Shown in pieces: positions 39,327-47,473 of a stretch of DNA of 64,000 nucleotides. Source of the stretch: Nitrospirota bacterium (GTDB lineage: Bacteria > Nitrospirota > Thermodesulfovibrionia > Thermodesulfovibrionales > UBA6898); contig JAKAIE010000002.1 in assembly GCA_021814475.1 (NCBI GenBank), forward strand, positions 43,844 through 107,843, read 5' to 3'. The number at the start of each line of letters is the position of its first letter. Position 1 is the stretch's first letter. A model generated the notes under the pieces. That model was not told the origin of the DNA. It saw only the letters and a program-made list of their open reading frames with translations, and searched no databases. A program made the translations under genes and the position numbers.

Positions 39327-39863
39327 CTACCGTCCCTCGTAATTCTCTGAATGCTTCTGATGTTTGCGCCAGTTGTCCGCATACTGTGCCGCCAATTCTT
39401 TTGATTTAAGAATAAGCAAATTTTCAGCGTTCTTTTCCTCGGCGGCCTTAGTAAAATTAAAACTTCCGGTTACAACCGTCTCCTTATCTATAATCATGAT
39501 CTTGTTATGAGCTATGGCATGTTCGGCATCTATATATGTGGGAATCCCAGCATGTGCTACAAAATCCGCCGAGGTATACTTTTCACGCCTTTGTGATTTG
39601 TCGAGTATTACCTGGACCAGGATTCCCCGTTTATGTGCGTCAACCAGGGCCTTTGCAATAGGTGCAGAAGTAAAACTGTAGGCTTGGACTAGGACTTCCG
39701 ACTTAGCCTTAGCCAGGGCGTCTACAATCGCATCTGTGCAACCTCCGTGCGGGCTAAAGTATACTTTTACCTGGCTATTGCCAATATTACTGTCCGTAGC
39801 CTGCGTATTGGAACAAGAGAATAGAGAAACAAACAATAAAAAGACAATTATCTTTACTTGCAC
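39327..39863 (-). CDS. Secreted phospholipase D-family nuclease
   Basis: 178 residues. The N-terminus MQVKIIVFLLFVSLFSCSNT is a signal peptide with a lipobox-like LFSC, implying a lipoprotein. A single HKD motif is present: HNKIMIIDKETVVTGSFNFT (about 118-137). This is the layout of the Nuc endonuclease of conjugative plasmid pKM101, which acts as a dimer. It overlaps the restriction gene by 10 bases. It probably degrades DNA in the periplasm; its grouping with restriction may be coincidental or protective. Confidence 0.85.
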   Translation of the reverse strand: MQVKIIVFLLFVSLFSCSNTQATDSNIGNSQVKVYFSPHGGCTDAIVDALAKAKSEVLVQAYSFTSAPIAKALVDAHKRGILVQVILDKSQRREKYTSADFVAHAGIPTYIDAEHAIAHNKIMIIDKETVVTGSFNFTKAAEEKNAENLLILKSKELAAQYADNWRKHQKHSENYEGR

Positions 39864-42800
39864 GGCATATCCATTATGATATCCATCGTCTCAACGCTCA
39901 CTGTACAAACCCTCTTGAGAAGTTCTATTACTTCTTCCTTGTAGTCAGCAAACCTATATGTGTTGAAATCCTTTGCGATAGTTGCATCGCTGATTTTGCT
40001 TTCCTTGTATTGATCCAATACCCATTCAAGTGCGCTATAATGGCCCAGCTTATATTCCCATGCCTCTGGCGGGATACCTGAAAGTGTTGTCTGCTCGTCT
40101 ATTTCAATAGTGCCGCTATCCTTGATAGCCTTCAGCCTTACCTTTAGTTTTGTCTTATATCCGAATAAGTGCTTGTCGGTTGTAGTTTCGGAGGTGAACA
40201 ACTCCTTCTGTTTCTGAGTAAAATCGATATCGGTTCTTTTTAACTTAAAGGGTTTTGCTTTTTCGAAATTTATATGTAGATCTGCCAGCTTCTTTCCGCT
40301 GTCCCGCCACTGAAAGAAGTCCTCATAAAAAGGCAACCGTGGAAATTCCTGTTTAAGATCAAGATCATACTTCTCTCTATATTCAGGATGATGCAATACT
40401 GCATATGTGTAAAAGAAAATATCCCATTTGGTGATCTTCTTGTTGTCGTAATGTTCCTTGAACTGTTTAAGTCCCCAATCAGTAATATTTTCTACCCTGT
40501 TACCATATTCATCATACCAGTAATATGCTAGACAATTGCAGTCGCCATTTACGTGATAGTCAGGAACAGCATCAGCCGCAAGGACATTAAATGCCTTAGA
40601 TCCGACATTTACGCATATAACCGAATTCTCATACCCCGTGCCGAATATTGATCTTTGTTGATACTGCATTTCGTTGAGTTCCCTGGCAAAATATAGCTTT
40701 CTCTTGACAAAAGGGCGATACAAACCATTTACAATTAAAGATCTGTCAAATTTGTACTTCTTCCCCCGGGCAATATCATTCTTTACTGCCCGTGTCCACT
40801 TAATGGAATAATTAACTTCCTTGCGAATATCCTCTGCTGACTTACCTTTCAATCTTTTTAAATCCTGATTATACACATCAATCAAATGTGATACCTTCTT
40901 TTCAAGATAGTCTTTTCTCTCGTCATAAACCCATTCGTCCCTAGCCGTAACCACGCCTAGGGAAAACATCCTAAACACTGCATTAGTTCCCTTGCCATGC
41001 TTCACGTTCTTATCAATAAGCGGCAAAAGGTCTTCAAAATCAGAAAATGCAATATCCAGCCAGTTCCAGTGTTTATCGGGTTGTATATGTGCAAAGGATA
41101 ATTCTGCAAGCTTATTTGAACAAAGATAATCCTTCTTCTCGTTAGATTTCACATAATCGTCTATGGCGTGATAATAAATCTTACACCCCTGTTCCTTTTT
41201 TGACTTAACAAGGAAATATACTGCAACCCCCACACGAATGGTATTATCGAAGACATTTCCTCCTTCACGCCTTCGCTGCTCCCCACTTGTTCGGGCATCA
41301 CCTTTAAGATCCACGATATATATTTCATTGAATTCCTGCTCTATGACCTTTCTGAACCCATCAAATGCCCGCTTCTTCAGAAAGGAATTGTTGGTCACAA
41401 AGGCAATTATCCCGTTCACGTCTACCCTGTCCGATGCCCAACGTAAGAACCTGGTATACATATCGTAAAGCTTCGTCTTCTGAGCTGTGCTCTCCGCTAT
41501 GTATGTATTTCTAATCCTCATATCCACTTCTGGATAAACGCGGTTCTTATTGTTGTCATTCTCATTCATCTGGTTGGCGTTATATGGCGGGTTTCCGAGA
41601 ATAACGGATATCTTCTTCCTATTCTGAGCTTTTATTCTCTCTGCATTCTCACCACTGAATCCAAACATCGCAGTCTGCTGATGAAGATATTCAAGCCCCC
41701 CGACGTTATCCAGGGTATCGACAAAACAGATATTCTTGAACTCCTCATAATATTCCATCTTCTGTCTGAAGGTGTATTCAATGTTCAGATTCGCAATGTA
41801 ATAAGGCAATATAGCAACTTCATTGGCGTGTATCTCGTTTTGGTACTTATAGGCAAGATTCTTTTTGGGCAGATACTCAATGAGATCGCAAATGAAAGTG
41901 CCAGTCCCCGTTGCAGGATCCAGAATATCCACATTCTTATCCGAAAGGGTCTTATTGAAATGCTTATGGAGCAAGTAATCCGTGCTTTCAATAATAAAGT
42001 TCACGATCTCATTGGGTGTATACACTATCCCTAGCTTATCTGCACCCTTTGGATTATAGGCCTTGTAAAAGTTTTCGTATATTATTTTCAGGAACTTCTG
42101 CTTCTCATGATGGCTGACGATGCTGGTCGCCTGTGCCTTAATCATCTCATAATAGTTCTTTATGGTATCAAGAGTCTGACGCTTTGTTTGCCCAGTAAAG
42201 AAGGTTTCCTCTACTTTATTAAGCTCCCTCGCTATATTGTTTTCTCTGTGGAACTGCGCCTCCGAGAATATGCTTACAAATATTTCTTCCGTCAGGATAT
42301 GCTGTATAAGCATTTCTTGAACATCGGCATAAGTAATTCCGGGATTGATAGCATCTTTACACAACTCGAAGAACCCATGCATAGCTTTCTGAAAAGCCTT
42401 ATTTGATTTGTGCTCGGCTTCCATCATCTTATGTAGGGTTTCAACTATGGTGGGGATGTCCCGCTTGAAATGCTCAATAGCTTCGTTAAAAGACTTTACT
42501 TCTGGATGCTCATAGGAAATAAAGGCGGTAAGTATCCTGTCCAGCTCCTCCGGGTCTTTCATGTCTACCCGACCTACTTCATCATTCTGCTGGAACAGAA
42601 CGGCGGTTGATCCGTCTTCAAATAGTATATTTGAATTCGGATATCCCTTCTTGAACTTCTTGTTTATTTCTTCATCAAGATCGTCCGCCTCGTCCTTGCT
42701 CTCCCAATATCCGTAATCTAGTCGCAGGGCATTCTTCACAATGCCATCAGGATATACGTTTACACCCTTTGTGCCCCTGCATGGTATTTCAGTAACTACC

Positions 42801-42937
42801 TCTAGATTCCTTTTATGAGCATATTCGTTGAGGAGGTTATAAAACGCGCTTCTAATGGCGGTTTCGTTTCTTGACCCCCCGTACTGAATAATGCGATCCA
42901 ACTTATTGTAATACTGGTTTATCAGTTGCACGGACAT
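39854..42937 (-). CDS. Type ISP-like restriction-methylation protein without helicase
   Basis: 1027 residues. The N-terminus has a candidate PD-(D/E)xK nuclease (VYPDGIVKNALRLDYGYWES followed by KD: D64, E79, K81). A helical linker leads to an N6-adenine methyltransferase with motif I DPATGTGTFICDL (about 340-352) and motif IV NPPY at about 449-452. The C-terminal region (VLHHPEYREKYDLDLKQEFP, RLPFYEDFFQW) matches the specificity domain of type ISP enzymes. The helicase found in LlaBIII-like enzymes is missing, so it may cut like a type IIG enzyme. It heads an operon with a PLD nuclease and the 516-residue protein. Confidence 0.85.
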   Translation of the reverse strand: MSVQLINQYYNKLDRIIQYGGSRNETAIRSAFYNLLNEYAHKRNLEVVTEIPCRGTKGVNVYPDGIVKNALRLDYGYWESKDEADDLDEEINKKFKKGYPNSNILFEDGSTAVLFQQNDEVGRVDMKDPEELDRILTAFISYEHPEVKSFNEAIEHFKRDIPTIVETLHKMMEAEHKSNKAFQKAMHGFFELCKDAINPGITYADVQEMLIQHILTEEIFVSIFSEAQFHRENNIARELNKVEETFFTGQTKRQTLDTIKNYYEMIKAQATSIVSHHEKQKFLKIIYENFYKAYNPKGADKLGIVYTPNEIVNFIIESTDYLLHKHFNKTLSDKNVDILDPATGTGTFICDLIEYLPKKNLAYKYQNEIHANEVAILPYYIANLNIEYTFRQKMEYYEEFKNICFVDTLDNVGGLEYLHQQTAMFGFSGENAERIKAQNRKKISVILGNPPYNANQMNENDNNKNRVYPEVDMRIRNTYIAESTAQKTKLYDMYTRFLRWASDRVDVNGIIAFVTNNSFLKKRAFDGFRKVIEQEFNEIYIVDLKGDARTSGEQRRREGGNVFDNTIRVGVAVYFLVKSKKEQGCKIYYHAIDDYVKSNEKKDYLCSNKLAELSFAHIQPDKHWNWLDIAFSDFEDLLPLIDKNVKHGKGTNAVFRMFSLGVVTARDEWVYDERKDYLEKKVSHLIDVYNQDLKRLKGKSAEDIRKEVNYSIKWTRAVKNDIARGKKYKFDRSLIVNGLYRPFVKRKLYFARELNEMQYQQRSIFGTGYENSVICVNVGSKAFNVLAADAVPDYHVNGDCNCLAYYWYDEYGNRVENITDWGLKQFKEHYDNKKITKWDIFFYTYAVLHHPEYREKYDLDLKQEFPRLPFYEDFFQWRDSGKKLADLHINFEKAKPFKLKRTDIDFTQKQKELFTSETTTDKHLFGYKTKLKVRLKAIKDSGTIEIDEQTTLSGIPPEAWEYKLGHYSALEWVLDQYKESKISDATIAKDFNTYRFADYKEEVIELLKRVCTVSVETMDIIMDMPCK

Positions 42938-43073
42938 ACGAAATTATAAACTAATTTCGCCCAAAGTAGTATGATTTCATTAATACAAACGCCATTGGAT
43001 CTCACAGTTAAAATCTCCCCTTTGCCACATGTTGCCTCAATCCCCAGTGTTTTTTCAATAAATTTGACCATTA

Positions 43074-43093
43074 TTGTTAACTTGAGTTAACAA
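43074..43093. promoter_or_regulatory. 20-base palindromic operator candidate (site A1)
   Basis: TTGTTAACT-TG-AGTTAACAA is a palindrome with only the central TG unpaired. Its core GTTAACT-YR-AGTTAAC recurs at 53607-53636. It lies 137 bases upstream of the restriction gene start and just before the hairpin array. Confidence 0.6.
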
Positions 43094-43096
43094 CTG

Positions 43097-43476
43097 CCGC
43101 CACCGGCGGGACTGCTTCAACGGCTGTTGTCTCTCAAGGAAATATCCGCCATTTTCGGAACTAGCCGCGACCGCGGGACTGCTTTTAGGACTTGGCTGTT
43201 GCCTTTCATGGCCTTCCGACCCCCGGGCGGGACTGCTTCAAGTTCGTTGGCTGTGGCCTCTCCCGAGACCTCCGACAGGTATCACCGGCGGGACTGCTTG
43301 CTACCGAGATGATAAAAAAATGCCGATAAAAAAGACGGGGATTTCGGCGAATCGGACATCCTACGAAGAATTTTAATTAATTTTTTCCGCCAGAGGCGGG
43401 ACTGAATTCAAAGTGGATAGCCGCCCACGGCGGGACTGCGGTTAATCCTTTGCCATAACCGCCAGCGGCGGGACTG
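43097..43476. repeat. Array of seven CCGCC-N3-GGCGG-GACTG hairpin units
   Basis: Units lie at 43097, 43165, 43216, 43287 (right half only), 43387, 43421 and 43459. Clean copies are CCGCC-ACC-GGCGG, CCGCC-AGA-GGCGG, CCGCC-CAC-GGCGG and CCGCC-AGC-GGCGG, a 5-base stem with a 3-base loop; the rest are imperfect. All end in GACTG, and the first four in GACTGCTT. Spacers between the first copies share GGCTGTTGYCTYTC-like segments. The array fills the 592-base gene-free stretch between the restriction gene and the acetyltransferase gene, where I see no coding gene. No match to a named repeat family comes to mind; it is not a CRISPR. Confidence 0.75.
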
Positions 43477-43529
43477 GAATTAATCCCTTCCAAATTGACA
43501 GGGCTGCGTTTTGAATTGTATCCTTCTGA

Positions 43530-44015
43530 ATGACGAAGCCTCTGGCGATGCAGAAGGGAGCTTTAGACATAATTGCTCCGTTAATATCGGTAAACGAGCC
43601 TTTTACCAATCCCCTTGAAGTAACCTATAAATCCGCCAAGCAACACCGAAAAGCAGTGTATAAGATTGCTCGGTTCTTCAAGAAGGAATTTCAATATGAT
43701 TTTGTTCAGTATGGATACGACGGGGATGAAAAAGACGAACTGCACTGTGCCTTCTTATGGATCGACCCGGGGACCGTTGAACTAGCAACTGAATTTAGGG
43801 TGCCATGCGTTGGGGCCACCTGCTTTCGCTGGCGCAGCAATGCCGACGATTCGCCCCTTTGGGTTATGGACTGGATTTGGATTCATCCATTCTATAGGAG
43901 AAAGGGCCTACTGACGGCGGCATGGCCGCAATTTAGGGACCGCTTCAAGGATTTTGTCTGCGAAAGACCTCTGTCAGAGGCGATGAAGAAGTTTCTTCTC
44001 AAGAATGATGGTTAA
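43530..44015 (+). CDS. GNAT-like acetyltransferase
   Basis: 161 residues. The C-terminal half has the shape of a GNAT or eco1-type acetyl-CoA fold: WVMDWIWIHPFYRRKGLLTA (about 115-134) carries an R-R-K-G-L acetyl-CoA loop following a beta strand. The N-terminal half is less typical (VYKIARFFKKEFQYDFVQYG). Substrate unknown. No good ribosome binding site is seen at ATG 43530; ATG 43548 is an alternative. It lies right after the hairpin array. Confidence 0.65.
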   Translation: MTKPLAMQKGALDIIAPLISVNEPFTNPLEVTYKSAKQHRKAVYKIARFFKKEFQYDFVQYGYDGDEKDELHCAFLWIDPGTVELATEFRVPCVGATCFRWRSNADDSPLWVMDWIWIHPFYRRKGLLTAAWPQFRDRFKDFVCERPLSEAMKKFLLKNDG

Positions 44016-44294
44016 GATACATCTATCAAATCTTGCGACCTGACTTGATTATCTTCACGAAGACACTCTTTACGATGCTGCAAATGCCCGCATGTCGTGG
44101 CTCATCCAAGGTTTTGTAGACTGTCAGTCTGCCAAATTTATCGGATTCAAGAGTCTTGCCCATGTAAAATTATATCATCGAATCACAATATGGTGATGTA
44201 CTGGCGATTCCTGTTCTAAATTTTTCCAGAATAGTGTAATCTATTAAACGTTACACGGGGGATGTCAATCCTTTATCTACTTAATGGGGGTATT

Positions 44295-45062
44295 ATGAAG
44301 AGAGTTGTTTCAGGACTGTTGCTGCTTGGTATACTGCTTTTTTCTTTTGGCTGTGCTTCCAACGTAAATCTTCGTAGCTTCACGGATCCATCTATTGAGT
44401 CGAGTTCTGTAAAGAAGGTGGCCATCCTCCCTATCCGCAATTCCAGGATATTGCCAGGTGAATCCAATGAACTTCTTCGGTCCATCACGAGAGAATTTGT
44501 AAAGAAGAACCCCAACGTTACGGTCCTAAGTGCCGTCGATGCAACCGATATGTTAAATAAGAGTGACATGACTGAAAAATATTCCAATTTTTTGAGAGAC
44601 TATGCCGTATCCGGAATTCCCAACAGCAAGATCCTGAAGGAAATAGGCGATGTCCTGTCTGTGGACGCAATTGTCCAGGGCGAGGTTCTGGATATTGTTC
44701 AGCGCAACGGTTATTATCCCGGCGTAATGGCTCTTACGTCATTGTCGTTGCGATATTATATGCTGTCCACTTCAAAGGGAAATATCCTTTGGGAGGCAAG
44801 CTGCAGCGCCAGTCAGCAACCCGGTGGGTTAGCAACAGTCTGGACACCTCCTGTGCCGATTTCCGATGTTATCATATTGGCACAAAATCCCCATTTGAAC
44901 GCCTGCTTACTTAGGGGGCAGTCCTTTTCCCCGATCCCCAGACCTGCCCTCACTTTTTTCATTCACGGTAATCTGGACATCAAAGGCACGGAGCGCATCG
45001 CATATAATCTTATCTACCACTCGTGTCATCGGCACGCCTTGCCTTTTTGCAAGTCGGTATAA
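44295..45062 (+). CDS. Lipoprotein with a probably truncated, foreign C-terminus
   Basis: 255 residues from ATG 44295 after GGGGGTATT. MKRVVSGLLLLGILLFSFGC is a lipoprotein signal with the lipid-bearing cysteine at position 20. Residues about 35-200 (KVAILPIRNSRILPGESNEL, VLSVDAIVQGEVLDI, GNILWEASCS) match the GNA1162/DUF799-like periplasmic lipoprotein pattern. From about residue 195 the sequence loses that character, and the last 52 residues lie opposite a well-packed minus-strand gene (44907-45101). It looks like a gene broken at a recombination joint near 44885. Confidence 0.6.
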   Translation: MKRVVSGLLLLGILLFSFGCASNVNLRSFTDPSIESSSVKKVAILPIRNSRILPGESNELLRSITREFVKKNPNVTVLSAVDATDMLNKSDMTEKYSNFLRDYAVSGIPNSKILKEIGDVLSVDAIVQGEVLDIVQRNGYYPGVMALTSLSLRYYMLSTSKGNILWEASCSASQQPGGLATVWTPPVPISDVIILAQNPHLNACLLRGQSFSPIPRPALTFFIHGNLDIKGTERIAYNLIYHSCHRHALPFCKSV

Positions 45063-45101
45063 GACAGGTATATGCTCTTCCCTGATCTTCGGACTGTACA
45101 C
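44907..45101 (-). CDS. Small ribbon-helix-helix-like protein
   Basis: 64 residues with a GTG start immediately after the stop of the preceding gene (TAA then GTG). IREEHIPVLYRLAKRQGVPM, TRVVDKIICDALRAF has the helix-turn-helix spacing of CopG-like proteins. It is the last gene of the seven-gene minus-strand operon 48952 to 44907, for which it could be the autoregulator. It overlaps the lipoprotein frame on the other strand. Confidence 0.55.
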   Translation of the reverse strand: MYSPKIREEHIPVLYRLAKRQGVPMTRVVDKIICDALRAFDVQITVNEKSEGRSGDRGKGLPPK

Positions 45102-45467
45102 TTAATCCTCGTCGTCAAGCTCGGTATTGCCGCAACTGCAGCATTTGCCTAGCACCTCGGTTGTCGCGGGGCGATTAGCAAGGTGAATATGCATATTAAA
45201 TTTGATGCACCCTTTGCGGCAGGCGGGACATTCGGTGCGGCCAGCAAGGAGGTCTTCAATTTCCCCATTGTAATACGTCTCGTAAATCTGCTTTCCGCAA
45301 TTTTTACAATTACCGCGTACTGCCATTTCCTCTTCCGCCTCATTCTTTTCAACGACCTCCCCCAAAAAAGGATCGTGGCAATGAAGTAACGCAGCTATCA
45401 GCCGCTCTTCCGGTGTCGCCGAAAGATATTCGTCAAGCATCTCCTGTTGCGTTGCGGGTCTATCCAT
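45102..45467 (-). CDS. Zinc-ribbon protein B
   Basis: 121 residues. Three CxxC pairs: CKNCGKQ near 54, CPACRKGC near 83 and CCSCG near 112, probably one or two zinc ribbons. The middle part AGRTECPACRKGCIKFN matches AGRSLCYNCGKGCFEYN in the protein encoded at 46102-46329, so the two are paralogues flanking the phosphatase gene. The first 50 residues are helical and acidic. Overlaps the phosphatase stop by 1 base. Confidence 0.65.
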   Translation of the reverse strand: MDRPATQQEMLDEYLSATPEERLIAALLHCHDPFLGEVVEKNEAEEEMAVRGNCKNCGKQIYETYYNGEIEDLLAGRTECPACRKGCIKFNMHIHLANRPATTEVLGKCCSCGNTELDDED

Positions 45468-46105
45468 TATCCTTTGAATGAGTTGCCATACTTAGCGTTG
45501 AGTCGCTCCCTGTCTACCTGGAACTCTAGTCCCTCGTCCGTATGAATCATCAGATTATCTAAATCCAGGACAGCCACCCCGCCTTCGATGCCAAGGCTAA
45601 TCACATGCCAGCCGAAACCAGGTTTGTTGCGGTGCTCGTGACCGTGTATCGTTATAAGATTACCGCGATACATAGGCATGTGTGTGTAGAAATAACCGTT
45701 TTCTTCATGAGTTTCTACCGTCTTTTCCAGTAGCTCAAGGTGTTCCGGTGGAAATACGCTCCTCAAATATCCTGCGATATCGTCAGAGGCCAGCGGCGGT
45801 GCTTCGTAGCTTTTCAGTGTTGTATGTCCCATGAGTGAACCTTCCCACTGAAGAAAGCTTCCCCGCGAGTTTCTGGCGATGGCGTCCAGCAGGATATTTT
45901 CGTGATTACCCCTGAGCCAAAGACAGGCTGGATTTAGTGTCTGTGCGCTTACCAGGAAGTCCAGGACTTGTCGAGATTGCGAACCGTAATCAATATAGTC
46001 ACCCAAGCCTATAAGCCGGTCCTGATCGGAATACCTGGCATGCTCGAGGGCAAGCATAAACTCCTCGTAATGGCCATGGACATCGCTAAAAACCAAAGTC
46101 TTCAT
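45467..46105 (-). CDS. Metallophosphoesterase of the serine/threonine-phosphatase-like type
   Basis: 212 residues from ATG 46103-46105. The whole motif set is present: FSDVHGHYEEF (D-x-H), GLGDYIDYGSQS (GDxxDxG), LRGNHENILLDAI (GNHE), THMPMYRGN and ITIHGHEHRNK (GHxH). This binds two metals and hydrolyses phosphoesters; related PPP-type enzymes act on diadenosine tetraphosphate, proteins or RNA ends. Overlaps the zinc-ribbon A gene by 4 bases and the zinc-ribbon B gene by 1 base. Confidence 0.88.
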   Translation of the reverse strand: MKTLVFSDVHGHYEEFMLALEHARYSDQDRLIGLGDYIDYGSQSRQVLDFLVSAQTLNPACLWLRGNHENILLDAIARNSRGSFLQWEGSLMGHTTLKSYEAPPLASDDIAGYLRSVFPPEHLELLEKTVETHEENGYFYTHMPMYRGNLITIHGHEHRNKPGFGWHVISLGIEGGVAVLDLDNLMIHTDEGLEFQVDRERLNAKYGNSFKG

Positions 46106-46329
46106 TTTCCTGTTTCCACCAGGACATTGCCCGTGATGCCGCAATGACAGCACCTGCTGTATTCAGCCCCTTCGTCATCATGCAAAACAAGGGTGATGTT
46201 ATACTCGAAGCAGCCTTTCCCGCAATTGTAGCATAGCGACCGCCCCGCAAAGCGGCTGATACCCTTTGTATCTTTATCTTCGAAGGACATCATTTGTTTA
46301 CGGCAATTCGGACACCTTTCAACTGTCAT
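46102..46329 (-). CDS. Zinc-ribbon protein A
   Basis: 75 residues from ATG 46327-46329, one base after the previous stop. Three CxxC pairs (CPNCRKQ, CYNCGKGC, CCHCG) in the same order and context as in zinc-ribbon protein B. Shared words KQ, AGR and KGC show paralogy. It may bind nucleic acid or partner proteins. It lies between the TIM-barrel and phosphatase genes. Confidence 0.65.
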   Translation of the reverse strand: MTVERCPNCRKQMMSFEDKDTKGISRFAGRSLCYNCGKGCFEYNITLVLHDDEGAEYSRCCHCGITGNVLVETGK

Positions 46330-46330
46330 A

Positions 46331-47038
46331 TCAGCCTCCGTATTGTTTTTGCAGTTTATATAAATCGGGGAGTAACCTATCATGATATTCGGGCAAATAT
46401 TCCAAGGTTACGATGCCATACCAACCCGTCTTCTGGAGTCTATCCAGGATATCAAACCCGTAGGATTCAACGGGCATATGTTGTTGATTATCCCTTGCCT
46501 CTGATAAATGAATGCATGAAATGTACTTGCTGTACTTTTCAATCAGTTGCATGATCCGGTCCACAAAGAGGTGCGACGTATCCAGGCAAATCGGAAGTTC
46601 TTCCATGCCAAGCTCCTCCGGCCGCAGGATTCTCTTCTTGCTGCCAAAGGTTTCAATCGCAATAGTCACGTTCGTCTCCCGCTGCAGTTGCCTGATATTC
46701 CGCATTGCCAACAACTGCCTATCCACCCGCATGTCCTGGCGGCTTTCCTCCGGGTGAAATACAATTACCTTTGCACCGATTACCTCGGCGAACCGGGCAG
46801 TTGCCAGGGCCCAGGTATGGAAGTCCGGATCCGTAAGACGCCCCTGCGGCGCGTGAACGGATTGAACTACCACTCCCAGGTCCCTGGCGGCAGCAGCAAC
46901 CGCTGGCAGTAGCGATTGCCCGGCAAGGTAATCTTCAATCTTATACGGCAGAGCCAACTCAATAGAAACACCGGCAATACCGGAAAGGCTTTCCTCAAAT
47001 CCAGGAATATTAATCTCTCTGCGGATTCCAAACTTCAT
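46331..47038 (-). CDS. TIM-barrel protein of the sugar isomerase/endonuclease IV-like superfamily
   Basis: 235 residues. VSIELALPYKIEDYL, VQSVHAPQGRLTD, VIVFHPEES, VTIAIETFGSKK, PICLDTSHLFVD, YISCIHLSEARDNQQH and GIVTLEYLPEY place H, E, D and H ligands at strand ends as in the xylose isomerase-like metal-dependent barrels. The reaction could be sugar isomerisation or abasic-site cleavage; the short length and operon context leave this open. Start overlaps the upstream stop by 4 bases. Confidence 0.82.
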   Translation of the reverse strand: MKFGIRREINIPGFEESLSGIAGVSIELALPYKIEDYLAGQSLLPAVAAAARDLGVVVQSVHAPQGRLTDPDFHTWALATARFAEVIGAKVIVFHPEESRQDMRVDRQLLAMRNIRQLQRETNVTIAIETFGSKKRILRPEELGMEELPICLDTSHLFVDRIMQLIEKYSKYISCIHLSEARDNQQHMPVESYGFDILDRLQKTGWYGIVTLEYLPEYHDRLLPDLYKLQKQYGG

Positions 47039-47451
47039 TTGTCTTCCTCTAATTCCGGTAATTCCTCAAAGCCCCTCTCAAAGCCGCATAAACTGCAGAG
47101 AGTCGCAAACCATCCGCCCCGCCGCTGCAGCTTCCCGGGTGCACCACAGTTTTCGCAGGTCTCGGCGGATTTGCGTTCGGCCGCATCACACATCTTAAGA
47201 ATCTCGTCGTCGCCGCCATCAACGTAGTATCGCAGGCTTCCAAACTTTTCTTTGACTTGTACTACCTCGGGGTAGATACCCTTCGACTTGGAGTATTTAT
47301 CGATTTGAGCTGACAGCTCATATACCAGTTGGAACCAGCCATCATTATGTTCAAAGCCGAAGCACATCAACGATTCCTGCATAGACTTTGTGTGGCCGCG
47401 AAAGAGATCCGGGAAATCTTCGTACAATTTCTTTGTATTATTCGCGTTCAT
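47035..47451 (-). CDS. Phage/plasmid-type protein with CxxC pair
   Basis: 138 residues from ATG 47449-47451 with GGGGG upstream. VKEKFGSLRYYVDGGDDEIL and ETCENCGAPGKLQRRGGWFA followed by TLCSLCG are words I associate with a widespread uncharacterised phage and plasmid family. One zinc ribbon is likely formed by CENCG and CSLCG. Function unknown. It follows the AAA+ gene with a 22-base gap. Confidence 0.65.
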   Translation of the reverse strand: MNANNTKKLYEDFPDLFRGHTKSMQESLMCFGFEHNDGWFQLVYELSAQIDKYSKSKGIYPEVVQVKEKFGSLRYYVDGGDDEILKMCDAAERKSAETCENCGAPGKLQRRGGWFATLCSLCGFERGFEELPELEEDK

Positions 47452-47473
47452 TAAAATGTCCCCCCTGTTACCC

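Noticed and set aside
43097..43476. CRISPR array
   Set aside because: Repeats are only about 18 bases, vary in the loop, and spacing is irregular (34 to 100 bases); no cas gene is in the window.
44026..44163. 45-residue minus-strand open frame (MGKTLESDKFGRLTVYKTLD)
   Set aside because: The residue pattern looks possible, but there is no ribosome binding site and no recognisable family. It may be a gene remnant.
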